Shown: positions 28,779-38,445 of the stretch, piece by piece
How positions within the stretch are numbered: the stretch's first letter is position 1
Layout: every line of letters starts with the position of its first letter
NCBI RefSeq assembly: GCF_002843565.1
Contig: NZ_CP025257.1
Coordinates: 844,215-908,214 of the forward strand
Direction: 5' to 3'
DNA length: 64,000 nucleotides
Source: Mesoplasma syrphidae
Lineage (GTDB): Bacteria > Bacillota_I > Bacilli_A > Mycoplasmatales > Mycoplasmataceae
Notes under the pieces: generated by a model
What the model was told of the DNA's origin: nothing
The model's database searches: none
Seen by the model: the letters and a program-made list of their open reading frames with translations, nothing else
Translations under genes and position numbers: made by a program

Positions 28779-29945
28779 TTAATCTTTCAATAAGCGCTTA
28801 ATTTTATATAAAGCGCAGTCATTTAACAAATATTTTGCAGATGTTGTCCCTTTTTTAATTAACAATCGATTGTCAACCAAATTATTAAGGCTTTTTTGAA
28901 GTTGATCCTTATTGAGAACTTCATAACTTCCAATCATCAAATCTTGCTTAATTCGATTAAAACTAACTTCCTTGTCGCGAATATTTAAAATTGTTAGTAA
29001 AACCATAACTGTTTCATTATCACCAACTAATTTTTGTCGCTTGATTGGTTCTTCTGCAATTCATTTGTTTAACATATGTAAGCGATATGTTACATTAATC
29101 TCTCGCTGAGCAAATTTTTTTAATAATTTTAGGGCTTCTGAAATATTCATCCTATTAGCAAAACTTTCATCAATTGATTTAATCAACTCCGAAAATTTAT
29201 TACCAATTGCATAACCTGGAAAAATTAATCGTAATTGTCCATTGGCTTGATGCATATATCATTGCGATAATAAAACTGCAATAATCAAATTATGTTTTTT
29301 GTATGGGCTTATCATCATCACTGCAATAATAATTAGATATGCTTGTGTAAATCCGGCTAGTGGTGTTTTGCGCAGAGAGTAAATATAGTTAAATAATGCC
29401 TGCAATTCTTCATCAATTTTTTCAATTTTTACTGTTTGCTTCAAAAACGTTTTATCTTTTAAAGAGTTGCGATAATAATTACGCTTATTATCCAAATCCA
29501 ATCCAATATTTCTAAAAATTACGTGAATAAAAAGTTCATAGTTATCATCGTTAATTTCAAATTTGTCTTGTTGAATCAAGTTGTATGCTTCTACTACATT
29601 TCAAATTAGTTTTTCTTCTTTACTAATTGGACGCCTTCCTGAAATCATTTCAATTACGGTTTTCCTAATTTCTTTAGGAGAATAATGTTCAAAACCACCA
29701 TCAAGAATTAAAAGACTAGATAAATCATATACTCTCATTTCTCTGCTTGCAGAATCCATTTTCTTAATATTATAAGCATTTAAATAATTATAAAGATATC
29801 GATCACTTTCAATTTGTTCATTCAAATTGAATCGAATTTTCTCTTTATAAGTTATTGGTATGGATGAGTAATATATATTGTTATCTAAATCTTTTAATAT
29901 CTTGTTTAGTGATTTATCGTCTAAAAAATAATCTAAACCTATCAC
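28779..29945 (-). CDS. Degenerate Fic-like protein with C-terminal winged helix
   Basis: This 388-residue protein uses a GTG start with AGGGAAG upstream. The order of segments resembles Fic/DOC proteins. An N-terminal inhibitory-helix-like stretch (KTVIEMISGRRPISKEEKL, about 95-113) is followed by NDDNYELFIHVIF and YYRNSL. Then comes IDEELQALFNYIYSL, and the segment MMISPYKKHNLIIAVLLSQ where Fic proteins have HPFxDGNGRxxR. There the catalytic His reads Ser and the Gly-Asn-Gly-Arg loop is lost. A C-terminal domain (about 312-388) looks like a winged helix. Catalysis is therefore unlikely. It lies between rplL and rpoB. Fold assignment is by eye. Confidence 0.5.
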
Positions 29946-30106
29946 AAAAAACTTCCCTTCATCTTTATTAAAATAAGACTAAGAGAATAGTAGAAGCTCT
30001 TAACTAACTAAACTACACTCAATTTATTAGATTTTAACACTATTAAAATAAGTTTTCCACACAAATATGAGAAATATTTTCTTACTTTTTTATTTTGCAA
30101 CTTAAA

Positions 30107-30140
30107 AAACAAAAAGCAGACCAAAATCTGCTTTTTGTTT
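30107..30140 (-). terminator. Terminator after rplL
   Basis: A 14-bp stem, AAACAAAAAGCAGA pairing with TCTGCTTTTTGTTT around a six-base loop, lies 13 bases past the rplL stop. It separates the rplJL operon from the Fic-like gene and rpoBC. Confidence 0.85.
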
Positions 30141-30153
30141 CAAATAATTTAAA

Positions 30154-30519
30154 TTATTTTAAGTCTACTGATGCTCCAGCTTCAACTAATTGAGCTTTCA
30201 TTGTTTCAGCGTCTTCAATTTTAACATTTGCTTTAACAGTCACTGGCATTTCCCCATCAACTAGTTTTTTAGCATCCATTAATCCTAAACCTGTTAATTC
30301 CTTAACAACTTTAATAACTTGAACTTTTTGTGTTCCTGCTGATGTTAATAATACAGAAACTTCTGAAGGTGTAGCATCTGCTACTCCTGCTGCAGGTGCT
30401 GCAACTGCTGCAGCTGCAACTACTCCGAAGTGTTCTTCAATTGCTTTAACTAAATCGTTTAATTCAGCTAATTTCATCTCTTCTAATGCTTCAATAATTT
30501 GTTCTTTTGTAATAGCCAT
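30154..30519 (-). CDS. rplL: Ribosomal protein bL12 (L7/L12)
   Basis: This 121-residue stalk protein recruits translation factors. The N-terminal dimerisation helix, the flexible Ala-rich hinge ([11 protein letters not shown], about residues 35-45) and the globular C-terminal domain ([22 protein letters not shown]) are all visible. AAAGGAGAC precedes the ATG. Confidence 0.97.
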   Translation of the reverse strand: MAITKEQIIEALEEMKLAELNDLVKAIEEHFGVVAAAAVAAPAAGVADATPSEVSVLLTSAGTQKVQVIKVVKELTGLGLMDAKKLVDGEMPVTVKANVKIEDAETMKAQLVEAGASVDLK

Positions 30520-30591
30520 AATATATGTCTCCTTTTATCTTTCTTTTATTTTGTATTTGCGCCACTAATACACATTGTGTTTTTTGATTGA

Positions 30592-31092
30592 TTAGTTTGT
30601 TTTTGTTTCAGCGATTGCTTTTGTTAATAACATGAATTGACGTAATGGATAGATCAATCCAGAAGCAAACATTGAGTATAATTCTTCTTTTGAAGGTAAA
30701 GATGCAATTTCGTTGATTGCTGCTGTATCCATAACTTTTCCTTCATAGATACCTGCTTTTAATTTCATATCTGAATTTGCTTTAGCAAAGTTTGATACTA
30801 ATTTTGCGGCAGCAATTGCATCATCGTTTGAAAAGATAAACACATTTTGTTGAGTTAAAAATTCAGTTAACTCATTAAATCCAGCTTTTTCTGCTGCTCT
30901 TGTAACTAATGAATCTTTATAAACTTTAACTTCAATATTTTGTTTTAAAGCTTCACGTCTAAATTCAGTCATTTGAGCAACAGTTAAGTGTTTATATTCA
31001 GCAACAGCAACTCCTTGCGCAGTTTGCATTTTTGAAATAATTTCTTCAACTATTTCTGCTTTTTTAGCATGTGCGGGTCTTGTATTTGACAT
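30592..31092 (-). CDS. rplJ: Ribosomal protein uL10
   Basis: This 166-residue stalk base protein begins MSNTRPAHAKKAEIVEEI and contains VKVYKDSLVTRAAEKAG. It carries the L12 dimers and lies upstream of rplL. Expression is probably controlled by the structured leader at 31130-31235. GGAGGAATG precedes the start. Confidence 0.96.
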   Translation of the reverse strand: MSNTRPAHAKKAEIVEEIISKMQTAQGVAVAEYKHLTVAQMTEFRREALKQNIEVKVYKDSLVTRAAEKAGFNELTEFLTQQNVFIFSNDDAIAAAKLVSNFAKANSDMKLKAGIYEGKVMDTAAINEIASLPSKEELYSMFASGLIYPLRQFMLLTKAIAETKTN

Positions 31093-31129
31093 TTACATTC
31101 CTCCTTTGTTCTATTTTTATAAACCTAAT

Positions 31130-31235
31130 AAAAAACCTCGATTTTTCAACCGAGGAAAACAAAAAAGTTTTTTTAAAAGTAAAAACATTTTTCCTCGGTA
31201 ACAAATTAAGGGATAATCCCAGTTACTTTCTTCGG
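31130..31235 (-). promoter_or_regulatory. L10 leader with terminator/antiterminator
   Basis: On the minus strand the rplJ leader can form CCTCG/CGAGG followed by TTTTTT (a terminator, 31130-31155). The sequence CCGAGGAAAA upstream (31189-31198 on the complementary strand) can pair with TTTTCCTCGG (31150-31159), which overlaps the terminator's first arm. Upstream lies AGTACCGAAGAAAGTAACTG and a GGGATTATCCC hairpin, features typical of the L10-binding leader. Excess L10 would favour termination. I infer this from pairing and gene position. Confidence 0.7.
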
Positions 31236-31275
31236 TACTAATAGCAATAAAATATTACCATAATTATTCTTCTAG

Positions 31276-31911
31276 TTAAATATCTATTTCATTTTCTTTT
31301 TTAATTATCAATGAGAAAAATAACATTAATGGACTTGTTAATGTCAAAATTAATGCTCTTGTTATTAGCAAACTTTTTGCTAACGGTTTATTTAAAACTA
31401 CTTTTACTAAAGCAATTACTGAGAAAATAGGGCTAGAATAAACCAAAATACTATAAATAATCTTCAAGCAGTAGAAGAAAGTTTTTTTCCTGACTTGACT
31501 CAGCATTTTGCTTTGATATTTTAAAAATGAAATAAATGATAAATGATCCTGCAATTGTAAATATATCTACTGCTAAATTTATAATTGCAAGTATTAGCAT
31601 TGTGGTTTCAACTTGTTTTTGAGTAATAACATATTGTTTTTGTGTTTCATAATTTCAATAATAAAGTAAGGAACTGTTAACGGTAGCAATAAGTAAAAAC
31701 AGTATTTAAAATATCTATACTTTTTATTTATAAATGAAAAGCTTCCCAGAAGGCCTAAAATACATAATATTTCCATTGCAACTGAACCATATGAATTTAT
31801 GTTTCAAGATTTATATCTTAAATCAATGAAGAGGTCAACAATATAAAACATAGCTCCTATAAAATAGACTGAAGATGTAATACAATATAAATTTATTTTT
31901 ATTAATTTCAT
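31276..31911 (-). pseudogene. Hypothetical multi-span membrane protein, frameshifted twice
   Basis: From the ATG at 31911 (AAAGGAC upstream) a frame encodes about 105 residues with membrane helices (MKLIKINLYCITSSVYFIG) and stops at TAA 31594. A second frame continues the helix pattern (VETTMLILAIINLAVDIFTIAG, FIIYFIFKISKQN) from about 31665 to 31440. The frame ending at 31276 (IFSVIALVKVVLNKPLAKS onward) carries the last helices. Joined, they give about 210 residues, so this looks like one gene decaying by indels. No family is recognised. Confidence 0.6.
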
Positions 31912-32233
31912 TTTATTTTGTCCTTTATTTTACTAAAAAATTTTAGCCTTAGATAATTTTTGCACCAAAACTTTATCTAATGATTAATAAATTCATAGTT
32001 GCTTTCAACTACTCAATATTTTTTAACAACTTTTCAATGGTAAATAATTAGCTTCTTTAATTTTGCTTTATTTCTTAAATATTTTCACTTTAAATAAAAA
32101 AAATAATTCAAAACCAAAAAATGATTCATCTAAGAAGAAAGTTTGATTGCCTGTAGAATAAATTTGAAACCTTAACTAATCGTTAATTTGTTATATAAAA
32201 TTAAAGTATACAACATGTAAGAAGGGATTTCAG
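31912..32233. other. Intergenic region, no gene recognised
   Basis: AT-rich. It contains the upstream region of the decayed membrane gene (minus) and, at its right end, an extended -10-like TGTTATATAAAAT (about 32190-32202) for the plus-strand VOC region. A short minus-strand frame of about 29 codons (FFLDESFFGFELFF) is not supported by anything else. Confidence 0.5.
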
Positions 32234-32362
32234 ATGCAATATATACACGAAAAAATGTTATCATTCAAACTAAAAACTAAAGGCCTTGCTAATAGAAAAA
32301 TGCGTTTACAAAAAAGAAATTTAATATTGATGAGTGAAAGCATATTGAACAGATGATGCTAA
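32234..32362 (+). other. Short 42-codon ORF overlapping the VOC start
   Basis: The ATG at 32234 has AAGAAGGG seven bases upstream and a -10-like element before it. Its frame runs 42 codons (MQYIHEKMLSFKLKTKGLAN...) and ends at TAA 32360-32362, overlapping the ATGATG of the VOC gene. It is either a leader peptide coupled to the VOC gene or the true N-terminus, thrown out of frame by one base in the six-A run at 32310-32315. With seven As the frame reads into KKFNIDEWKHIEQMMLNHV. Confidence 0.5.
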
Positions 32363-32739
32363 ATCATGTGGAAATTTATGTAAATGATCTAAAAGAAGAA
32401 CATCAATTTTGATCTAAAATTCTTGATCTTTTGGAGTTAAAAATTTTGGATACATGGAAAACTGGTTTTAGTATTGGAACAAGTAAAAGTTATATTTCTT
32501 TTAATCAAAGTTATACAAAAAGTAGTCATCAATTTAAACGAACTAATCAAGGACTCAATCATATTTGTTTGTTGTCTTTTAAAGATAAGAATTGAATTTT
32601 AAGCGAACTTGCTAAGCGAAATATTAAAATTCTTTACAGAAACAAAGTAATTTCTGAAGATACAGTTTTCATTGAAAATTCATGAGGTTTAAAAATTGAA
32701 CTATTATTCGTTAATGAAAGTAAAAAAATCTCGCCATAA
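32353..32739 (+). CDS. VOC (glyoxalase/bleomycin-resistance fold) protein
   Basis: This 128-residue protein has the vicinal-oxygen-chelate layout. It begins MMLNHVEIYVNDLKEEHQFWSKI (first metal-ligand-type His). The middle is TNQGLNHICLLSF (second-repeat His), and the end is FIENSWGLKIELLF (Glu ligand position). Such proteins include glyoxalases, dioxygenases and antibiotic-binding proteins; the substrate is unknown. Five Trp codons are TGA, so the gene is invisible under the standard code. No good Shine-Dalgarno precedes 32353. The strong one lies at 32220, so the true start may be 32234 across a frameshift. Confidence 0.7.
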
Positions 32740-32752
32740 GGTGAGATTTTTT
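32722..32752. terminator. Bidirectional terminator between VOC gene and rplA
   Basis: AAAAAATCTCGCC pairs with GGTGAGATTTTTT around loop ATAA, including one G-T pair. A/T runs on both sides suit the two convergent genes. The VOC stop codon lies in the loop. Confidence 0.85.
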
Positions 32753-32763
32753 AAAAAATTAAA

Positions 32764-33447
32764 TTAGTTAATATTAACTTTAATCCCAGGCCCCATTGTA
32801 GTTGAGATTGTTACGTTAAGCACGTATTCTCCTTTAACAGTTTGTGGTTTAGCTTTTTTAATTTCTGCAACAATTGTTTTAAAGTTTTCTTCCAACGCTT
32901 CAACTGAAAATGATGCTTTTCCTAAGATAGCATGAACATTTCCTTCTTTGTCAGCACGGAATTCAATTTTTCCTTTTTTAACATCGTCAATTGCTTTAGC
33001 AACATCCATTGTTACAGTTCCTGTTTTAGGGTTTGGCATTAAACCTTTTGGTCCCAAAATTTTTCCGATTGCTCCTAATTTTGCCATCATTTCTGGAGTA
33101 GCGATAATTACATCAAAATCAAATCAATTTTCTTTTTGAATTTTAGAAATTAAATCTTCTCCTCCAACAAAATCAGCTCCAGCATCTTGTGCTTCTTTAA
33201 CTTTAGTATTTGTTAATACTAAAACTTTTTGAGTTTTTCCTGTTCCTGATGGTAATACTACTGCACTACGAATTTGTTGATCAGCTTTTCTTGGATCAAT
33301 ATTTAAGTTGAAAGCAATTTCAACTGTTGAATCAAATTTAGTTGTCGCTGTATCTTTTGCTAATTGTAAAGCATCTTTTACTGAGTAAACTGTTTGTTTT
33401 TCAACTTTAGCTGCAGCTTCTTTAAATCTTTTTGTAACTTTAGCCAT
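32764..33447 (-). CDS. rplA: Ribosomal protein uL1
   Basis: This 227-residue 50S protein has [19 protein letters not shown], the strongest L1 signature, and an N-terminal [18 protein letters not shown]. It starts within the rplK stop (TAATG, one-base overlap). One Trp is TGA. Confidence 0.97.
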
Positions 33448-33875
33448 TATTTAGTTTCCTCCATACCTTCAATTTTGATTCCCATATTTTTAGCTGTTCC
33501 TGCAATAATTTTCATAGCAGCTTCAATAGAGTTTGCATTTAAATCTACCATTTTGTATTCAGCAATTTTTCTAATTTCATCTACTGAAATTGTTGCCACA
33601 ACTTCTTTCCCAGTATTGTGTGCACCTTTTTCAATTTTTGCTGCTTTTTTTAACATCGCTGCAGCGGGTGTTGTTTTTAAAACAAAGTCAAATGATTTAT
33701 CATCATAGGCAGTAATAACAACTGGAACAATATCTCCAGCGCGTTCTTTAGTTGCGTCGTTGAATTGTTTCGTAAATTCAGGCATGTTAATTCCTAAAGA
33801 TGCTAGTTCAGCTCCTGGTTTAGCTTGCATAGCCATGAATTCTAATTTTGCGATACGTGTGATTTTTTTAGCCAC
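33447..33875 (-). CDS. rplK: Ribosomal protein uL11
   Basis: This 142-residue protein of the GTPase-associated centre has the signature [29 protein letters not shown] and [14 protein letters not shown]. The N-terminus [13 protein letters not shown] is shorter in the hinge than the most common form. AGGAGGACAAAC precedes the ATG. It is translationally coupled to rplA. Confidence 0.96.
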   Translation of the reverse strand: MAKKITRIAKLEFMAMQAKPGAELASLGINMPEFTKQFNDATKERAGDIVPVVITAYDDKSFDFVLKTTPAAAMLKKAAKIEKGAHNTGKEVVATISVDEIRKIAEYKMVDLNANSIEAAMKIIAGTAKNMGIKIEGMEETK

Positions 33876-33983
33876 GGGTTTGTCCTCCTAATATTTATTT
33901 AGTTGACTGGTTTTTACTCGCTGTGGTTCATGTGAATACTAACTTCATAGTTCTTCTCCCACAATAAAAATCGGCCTTTAATA

Positions 33984-33989
33984 ATTATA
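33984..33989 (-). promoter_or_regulatory. Candidate -10 element for rplKA
   Basis: On the minus strand TATAAT occurs just after the nusG terminator and 108 bases before rplK. No convincing -35 lies at 17 bases. The roughly 100-base leader may carry the L1 autoregulatory site; I could not fold it by eye. Confidence 0.4.
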
Positions 33990-33999
33990 ATACAAAAAA

Positions 34000-34023
34000 A
34001 GAAAAAGTGCACAAAGCACTTTT
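34000..34023 (-). terminator. Terminator after nusG
   Basis: AAAAGTGC pairs with GCACTTTT around five bases, followed on the minus strand by TTCTTTTTTT. It separates rpmG-secE-nusG from rplKA. Confidence 0.8.
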
Positions 34024-34033
34024 AGGATTATAA

Positions 34034-34690
34034 TTAATATTCTTTTATTGACTCAACATTCTCAAAAAACATTTCAAGAGTTGTGTAACGTCCAAACATT
34101 TCAATTGAAACTAATGCAACACCTTTTGAATAGTCCATTTCTTTAACTATTCCTTCTTCACCAGCATGAATTCCGTCTTTAATAACTACTAGTTCTCCAA
34201 CTTCAAAACTTGCTGTTTTTAATTCTTTTTTAGCTACAGCCTCACCTTTAACTTTTTCAGTTTTAACTTCAGCTTTTGCCTCATTAGTATCAATGTCCAA
34301 TTCCACGATCTCTTCTTCAGGCATCAACATTCTTAAAACTTCTTCAGTTGCTAATGGAAATGGTTTTGCTCCTCTTCCAGAAGAACCAATGAAACCAGTT
34401 ACTCCCGGAGTATTTCTAACGATGAATCAAGCCTTTTCTGACATAATCATATTAATAAAAATATATCCTGGAAAACGATTTTTAACAGTTTGTCTTCCGG
34501 TTTTAGTTGTTGTTGATCCTTTTGAAATTCTTACATCAAAAACTTCATTTTCCAAGTTTGATGATTTGATTTTTTGTTGTAAATCAGCTAAAACTTTGTC
34601 TTCATGCCCAGTTTGTGAATTGACAACAAATCATTGCCCCTTTGCGCTTAAAATTTCATCTTCTAGCTGTTTTAAATCGATGTTTGACAT
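34034..34690 (-). CDS. nusG: Transcription termination/antitermination factor NusG
   Basis: This 218-residue protein has an NGN domain (QWFVVNSQTGHEDKV, FPGYIFINMIM, WFIVRNTPGVTGFIG) and a C-terminal KOW domain (VGELVVIKDGIHAGEEGIV). Between them lies a charged linker of about 40 residues rich in Lys and Glu (DTNEAKAEVKTEKVKGEAVAK), longer than in E. coli NusG (181 residues). Two Trp codons are TGA. GGAGAATAAAA precedes the ATG. It is the last gene of rpmG-secE-nusG. Confidence 0.95.
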
Positions 34691-34701
34691 TTTTATTCTC
34701 C

Positions 34702-35088
34702 TTATATAACTTTAATTAACACAAATAATTGTTGTAGTCCTCAATCAACGAAGAAAAATAGAACTGCAAAAAATAACATAAACAAAATAACAATAATAAA
34801 TTTTCTTGTTAAATTTTCGCGACCTGATCACTTAATTTTATTGACTTCTTTTGCCATTTTAATTGGAAATTCTTTAAAAGCCAATTTAACATCTATTTTT
34901 TCTTTTTCAGGTTTAACATTAATTTTTGCCTTTGTCTGCTTTGATATTTTTGTAGTAACTTTTTTGGTTGGAACTTTAACACCCTCTGCCTGTTCTTCAC
35001 TGGTATTTAATGACTGTTGCTTTGACTTCTTAGCCAATTTAGCTTGAGCTTTTAACTCTTTTTTTAGTTGTTTATCTTGTTTCGCCAT
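34702..35088 (-). CDS. secE: Preprotein translocase subunit SecE
   Basis: This 128-residue protein has a long, very lysine-rich N-terminal half (about 75 residues) and then the typical SecE core: an amphipathic segment (FPIKMAKEVNKIKWSGRENLTRK) and one membrane helix (IIVILFMLFFAVLFFFVDWG). The core binds SecY. I chose MAKQDKQ at 35088, with AAGGAA upstream, over the in-frame ATG at 35121 that lies inside rpmG. Two Trp codons are TGA. It starts one base after the rpmG stop. Confidence 0.92.
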
Positions 35089-35089
35089 G

Positions 35090-35248
35090 CTATCTTGTTT
35101 CCTTGTGTAGAGTGTGTGCATTACATGTTGTACAGAATTTTTTAATTTGTAATCTTTCTTTTTGAGTTAGAGTACTTTTCGTAAGAGAATAATTTCTACT
35201 CAAACAATCTTCACATACTAATATAATTTTTCGACTATTTGAACCCAT
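35090..35248 (-). CDS. rpmG: Ribosomal protein bL33, zinc-binding form
   Basis: This 52-residue protein, [15 protein letters not shown]..., has two CxxC pairs (CEDC and CTTC), the zinc-ribbon form of L33. There is no TGA. GAGGAGGAT precedes the ATG. It leads the rpmG-secE-nusG operon, as in many Firmicutes and Mollicutes. Confidence 0.94.
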   Translation of the reverse strand: MGSNSRKIILVCEDCLSRNYSLTKSTLTQKERLQIKKFCTTCNAHTLHKETR

Positions 35249-35272
35249 AATGTTATCCTCCTCATCATTTAT

Positions 35273-35300
35273 ATTATATAGAAAGCAGTTTTTTAAGCAA
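35273..35300 (-). promoter_or_regulatory. Promoter for rpmG-secE-nusG
   Basis: On the minus strand TTGCTT and TATAAT are separated by 16 bases. The -10 ends 25 bases before the rpmG ATG. Confidence 0.7.
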
Positions 35301-35313
35301 CTTATAAGACAAC

Positions 35314-36054
35314 TTAATCTAATTTTCCAATTTTATTAGCAATTTCAAACATTGCTATGGCAGCTGCAACTGAAGCATTAAATGAATCAATTATTTTTGT
35401 TGAAGGAATAAAAATATTCATATCACTATTCTTAGTAATTAAATCAGAAACCCCTTTTTGCTCATTTCCAATAACCAAAACAGTTTTTTGAGCAAAATCA
35501 ACTTTACGAATATCAACTGAATGCTTATTAATATTTGTTGAGTAAACTCAAAAACCATGCTGTTGAAATTCTCTAATCGCATTATTCAAATTGCTTACTT
35601 TAGAAATACTTAGATCATAAACTGTTCCAGCTGAAGTTTTTACAACTGTTGAATTAACTGATACTTGTTTACGATCAAGAATAACTACTTGTTCTATTCC
35701 TAATAGACTCGCTGATCTCAAGATTGCACCAAAGTTGTGAGAGTCGTGAATTTGATCTAGCAACAAAACAATAGCTGTCGATTTATCTTTTAAATTTTCA
35801 AGTGCTTGAGCAAAAGGCACATAATTATATTCTTTTACTTCTGCTACAATTCCCTGATGATTAACTTCTTCATAAAACATCTTATTTAATTGCTCATCAT
35901 TAGATTTAATTACCTTGATACCAAACTCCTCAAGATTTGTAAACTTTTCTATATATTTAAAATCTTTGACTCAAATTTTACGAATCATTTTTGGGTGCTT
36001 TTGAGCAAATTCTTCTATAGCATGTTTACCATATATCAAATTTAATTGTTCCAT
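35314..36054 (-). CDS. rlmB: SpoU-family rRNA 2'-O-methyltransferase (RlmB-like)
   Basis: This 246-residue SpoU/TrmH-family enzyme has an N-terminal substrate-binding domain ([23 protein letters not shown]) and the knotted SAM domain with motif 1 [17 protein letters not shown], motif 2 [10 protein letters not shown] and motif 3 [22 protein letters not shown]. RlmB makes Gm2251 in 23S rRNA; TrmH and other SpoU enzymes share the motifs. It is two bases from cysS, a common Firmicute pairing (cysS-rlmB). Two TGA are Trp. Confidence 0.88.
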
Positions 36055-36056
36055 AT

Positions 36057-37382
36057 TTATACCAGTTTCTTTCTTACTAATTGTTGACGCAAATTATCTG
36101 CAGTCGCAAAATCTTTTTTTTGCAAAGCTGACTTTCAAGCTTTAAAAAGCCCTTGATCCTCATCTGTAAATTTAACATTTAAAAGCTCCATGAATCCCAA
36201 TGTTGCAAAAATATGCTCGAGACTTTTAAATTTTCCAATTCACTGTGTTTCTTGTTGATTAGTTATTTCTTTATTAATCTCTTTAATAACGCGGTCAATA
36301 ATTGTTAAAACCAATGCGGTATTGATATCATTGTCCATTTGATCATTAAATTCTTTAATAATCAGATTATTCATTTCTACATCTACAAACTGCTCATTTG
36401 ATAACAAAGCATTCAAAACTTTTTTGCGCAAATTTTCAATTTTCTCAAAAAACTTTTCCCCTTGATTAATTATATTTTCGCTGACATTTAATGGTTGACG
36501 ATATTGCGATGTTAAAAAAAATCAGCGCAACAAATTTGATCCATAGTTTAAAATAAAATCTTTTACCAAAACTGTGTTTCCCAATGACTTTGACATTTTT
36601 TCATCTTCTAATGTTACATGGCCATTATGCATTCAATTTTTTGCAATTTCTTGTTGGTTATATGCAATAAACTGAATACGCTCATTTTCATGATGCGGAA
36701 ACTTTAAATCAATTCCACCAGCATGAATATCTATTGTCTCATGATTAAAGTATTCATCAATTAACACAGAGCATTCGGTGTGTCATCCTGGACGCCCTTC
36801 ACCAAACTTTGACTTTCACTTGATTCCAGCGTCTGTCTTTTTTCATATCACAAAATCCAATGGGTCATGCTTTTTAAGATCAATTTCAATTCGTTCGCCA
36901 GCTATCAATTCATCAACTTTACGTCCCGATAACTCTCCATAAATCTTAAATCACTTTTTAATATCAAAATAAACGTCTCCATCAACTACATAAGCATCGC
37001 CGGTTTCAACAAGCTTTTCAATAAAATCTAACATTTCAGGTAATTTTTGACTAATTGGAATTAACTTAGTTGGCATAATAATATTGAGTGATTTTAAATC
37101 CTTTATATAAGCTTCAGTGTATAAAGACGAAATTTCATTTTCAGTCAAATTTTGCTCAATCGCCTTCTTAATAATCTTGTCATCAACATCAGTGATATTT
37201 TGCAAATAATTAACTTCTACACCACGACTTTTTAAATATCGTATCAAAATATCAACTAATATTACTGGACGAGCATTTCCAATATGGATGTAATTATAAA
37301 CAGTAGGCCCGCAGCAATAAATATTGACTTTTTTAGAGGACAAAATATTTTTTTCACCAGTTAGAGAATCATAAATTTTCAT
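36057..37382 (-). CDS. cysS: Cysteinyl-tRNA synthetase
   Basis: This 441-residue class I synthetase has the zinc/Cys and HIGH-type motif [17 protein letters not shown] at the N-terminus and [10 protein letters not shown] in the C-terminal half. The length matches the short bacterial form. Many Trp codons, including those in zinc-site segments such as PGWHTECS, are TGA, which breaks the gene under the standard code. It precedes rlmB. Confidence 0.96.
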
Positions 37383-37390
37383 GTAACCTC

Positions 37391-38302
37391 CTATTTAGTA
37401 TTTTTAATTAGCGGTCTTAGCACAGAATAAACAGTAGTCAAAACAGCAGTATTAAAAATAATTTTAAATGGTACTTGAAAAACACGTAAAACGACCATTG
37501 AAATATAAGCATCAGATCCTCCTGATGCAAAAAAACCAGAATCTCCTCAGGCTGAAATAATAATTGTACAAATTAATTCTGTCACAACACAAATTAACAC
37601 AACTGGCAAAACAGTATCTAGTCAGTATGTTTTTTTCGTAAAATATAAAACGGCACATAAAACATATACAACTATTAAAGTTATACTCATCATAATTAAA
37701 AATAAATAAGGGTAAAATGCTGGACTAAGTTCAATTCCCAAAAAATTAATATTTTCCAACGTTACATTTCTAAAAATAAATCACATAAGCCCGGTAAAAG
37801 ATACAATTACTCCTGTAATTAATGTAATTGAAAAAACTCTTCTATTTCCTGTTCATTTAAAAGCGTATGAACATAATCCCGATCAAAACCCAAATCCAAT
37901 AGCTACTAAAAAATATGCAATATGGATATATGATGGAACAAACATCATTGTTAACGTTTCAGTTGTTAATCCAACAATAATACCGACAATAGGACCAAAA
38001 ATCATTCCAGTTATTTTAATCATAATTCCTTCAAAAGCAACTCTGATTGGTGGAAAAACCGTAACTGGTAAGGTTAAAGAAATAACTACGGTAATTGCTA
38101 CAGATACAGCAACCATCATTGAAATATATGTAATGTTTCGTGTATTAAATTTCATTCCAGTATATGGAATGTTACGACGCTTTTTATATTTGTAAATAAA
38201 TCCCTGACCACCAGCATAAAGTGTTGCAATTGCAAAAGTGAATCATGTAGCAACAATCGCTAAATTATGACCTTCTAACAAGTAGTCGCTAATTGCCTTC
38301 AT
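37391..38302 (-). CDS. ECF transporter S component, folate-type
   Basis: This 303-residue protein has six to eight membrane helices. The core (RVAFEGIMIKITGMIFGPIVGIIVG and FVPSYIHIAYFLVAIGFGFW) resembles vitamin-binding S components of ECF transporters, especially FolT. It needs the shared EcfAA'T module, which is not in this window. The next gene downstream is cysS (8 bases away), the partner seen next to folate transporters in several Mollicutes. Substrate is inferred. AAAAGGGGTG precedes the ATG. Multiple TGA are Trp. Confidence 0.75.
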
Positions 38303-38404
38303 AAATTCACCCCTTTTACCATAAGAATATCATATACTTATAAAATCTTAGTTAATATTAATTATATTGGTTTTTTACTCTAATTTGCATATAAAACTTT
38401 AAGA

Positions 38405-38436
38405 TAAAAAAAATATAGCCTATGCCATATTTTTAA
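38405..38436 (-). terminator. Weak terminator after lipoprotein gene
   Basis: AAAAATAT pairs with ATATTTTT around ten bases, with a minus-strand T-run. The stem is AT-only, so confidence is modest. Confidence 0.5.
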
Positions 38437-38445
38437 AATAAGATT

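Noticed and set aside
34293..34709. Plus-strand frame opposite nusG
   Set aside because: Antisense shadow. NusG on the minus strand has clear NGN and KOW domains.
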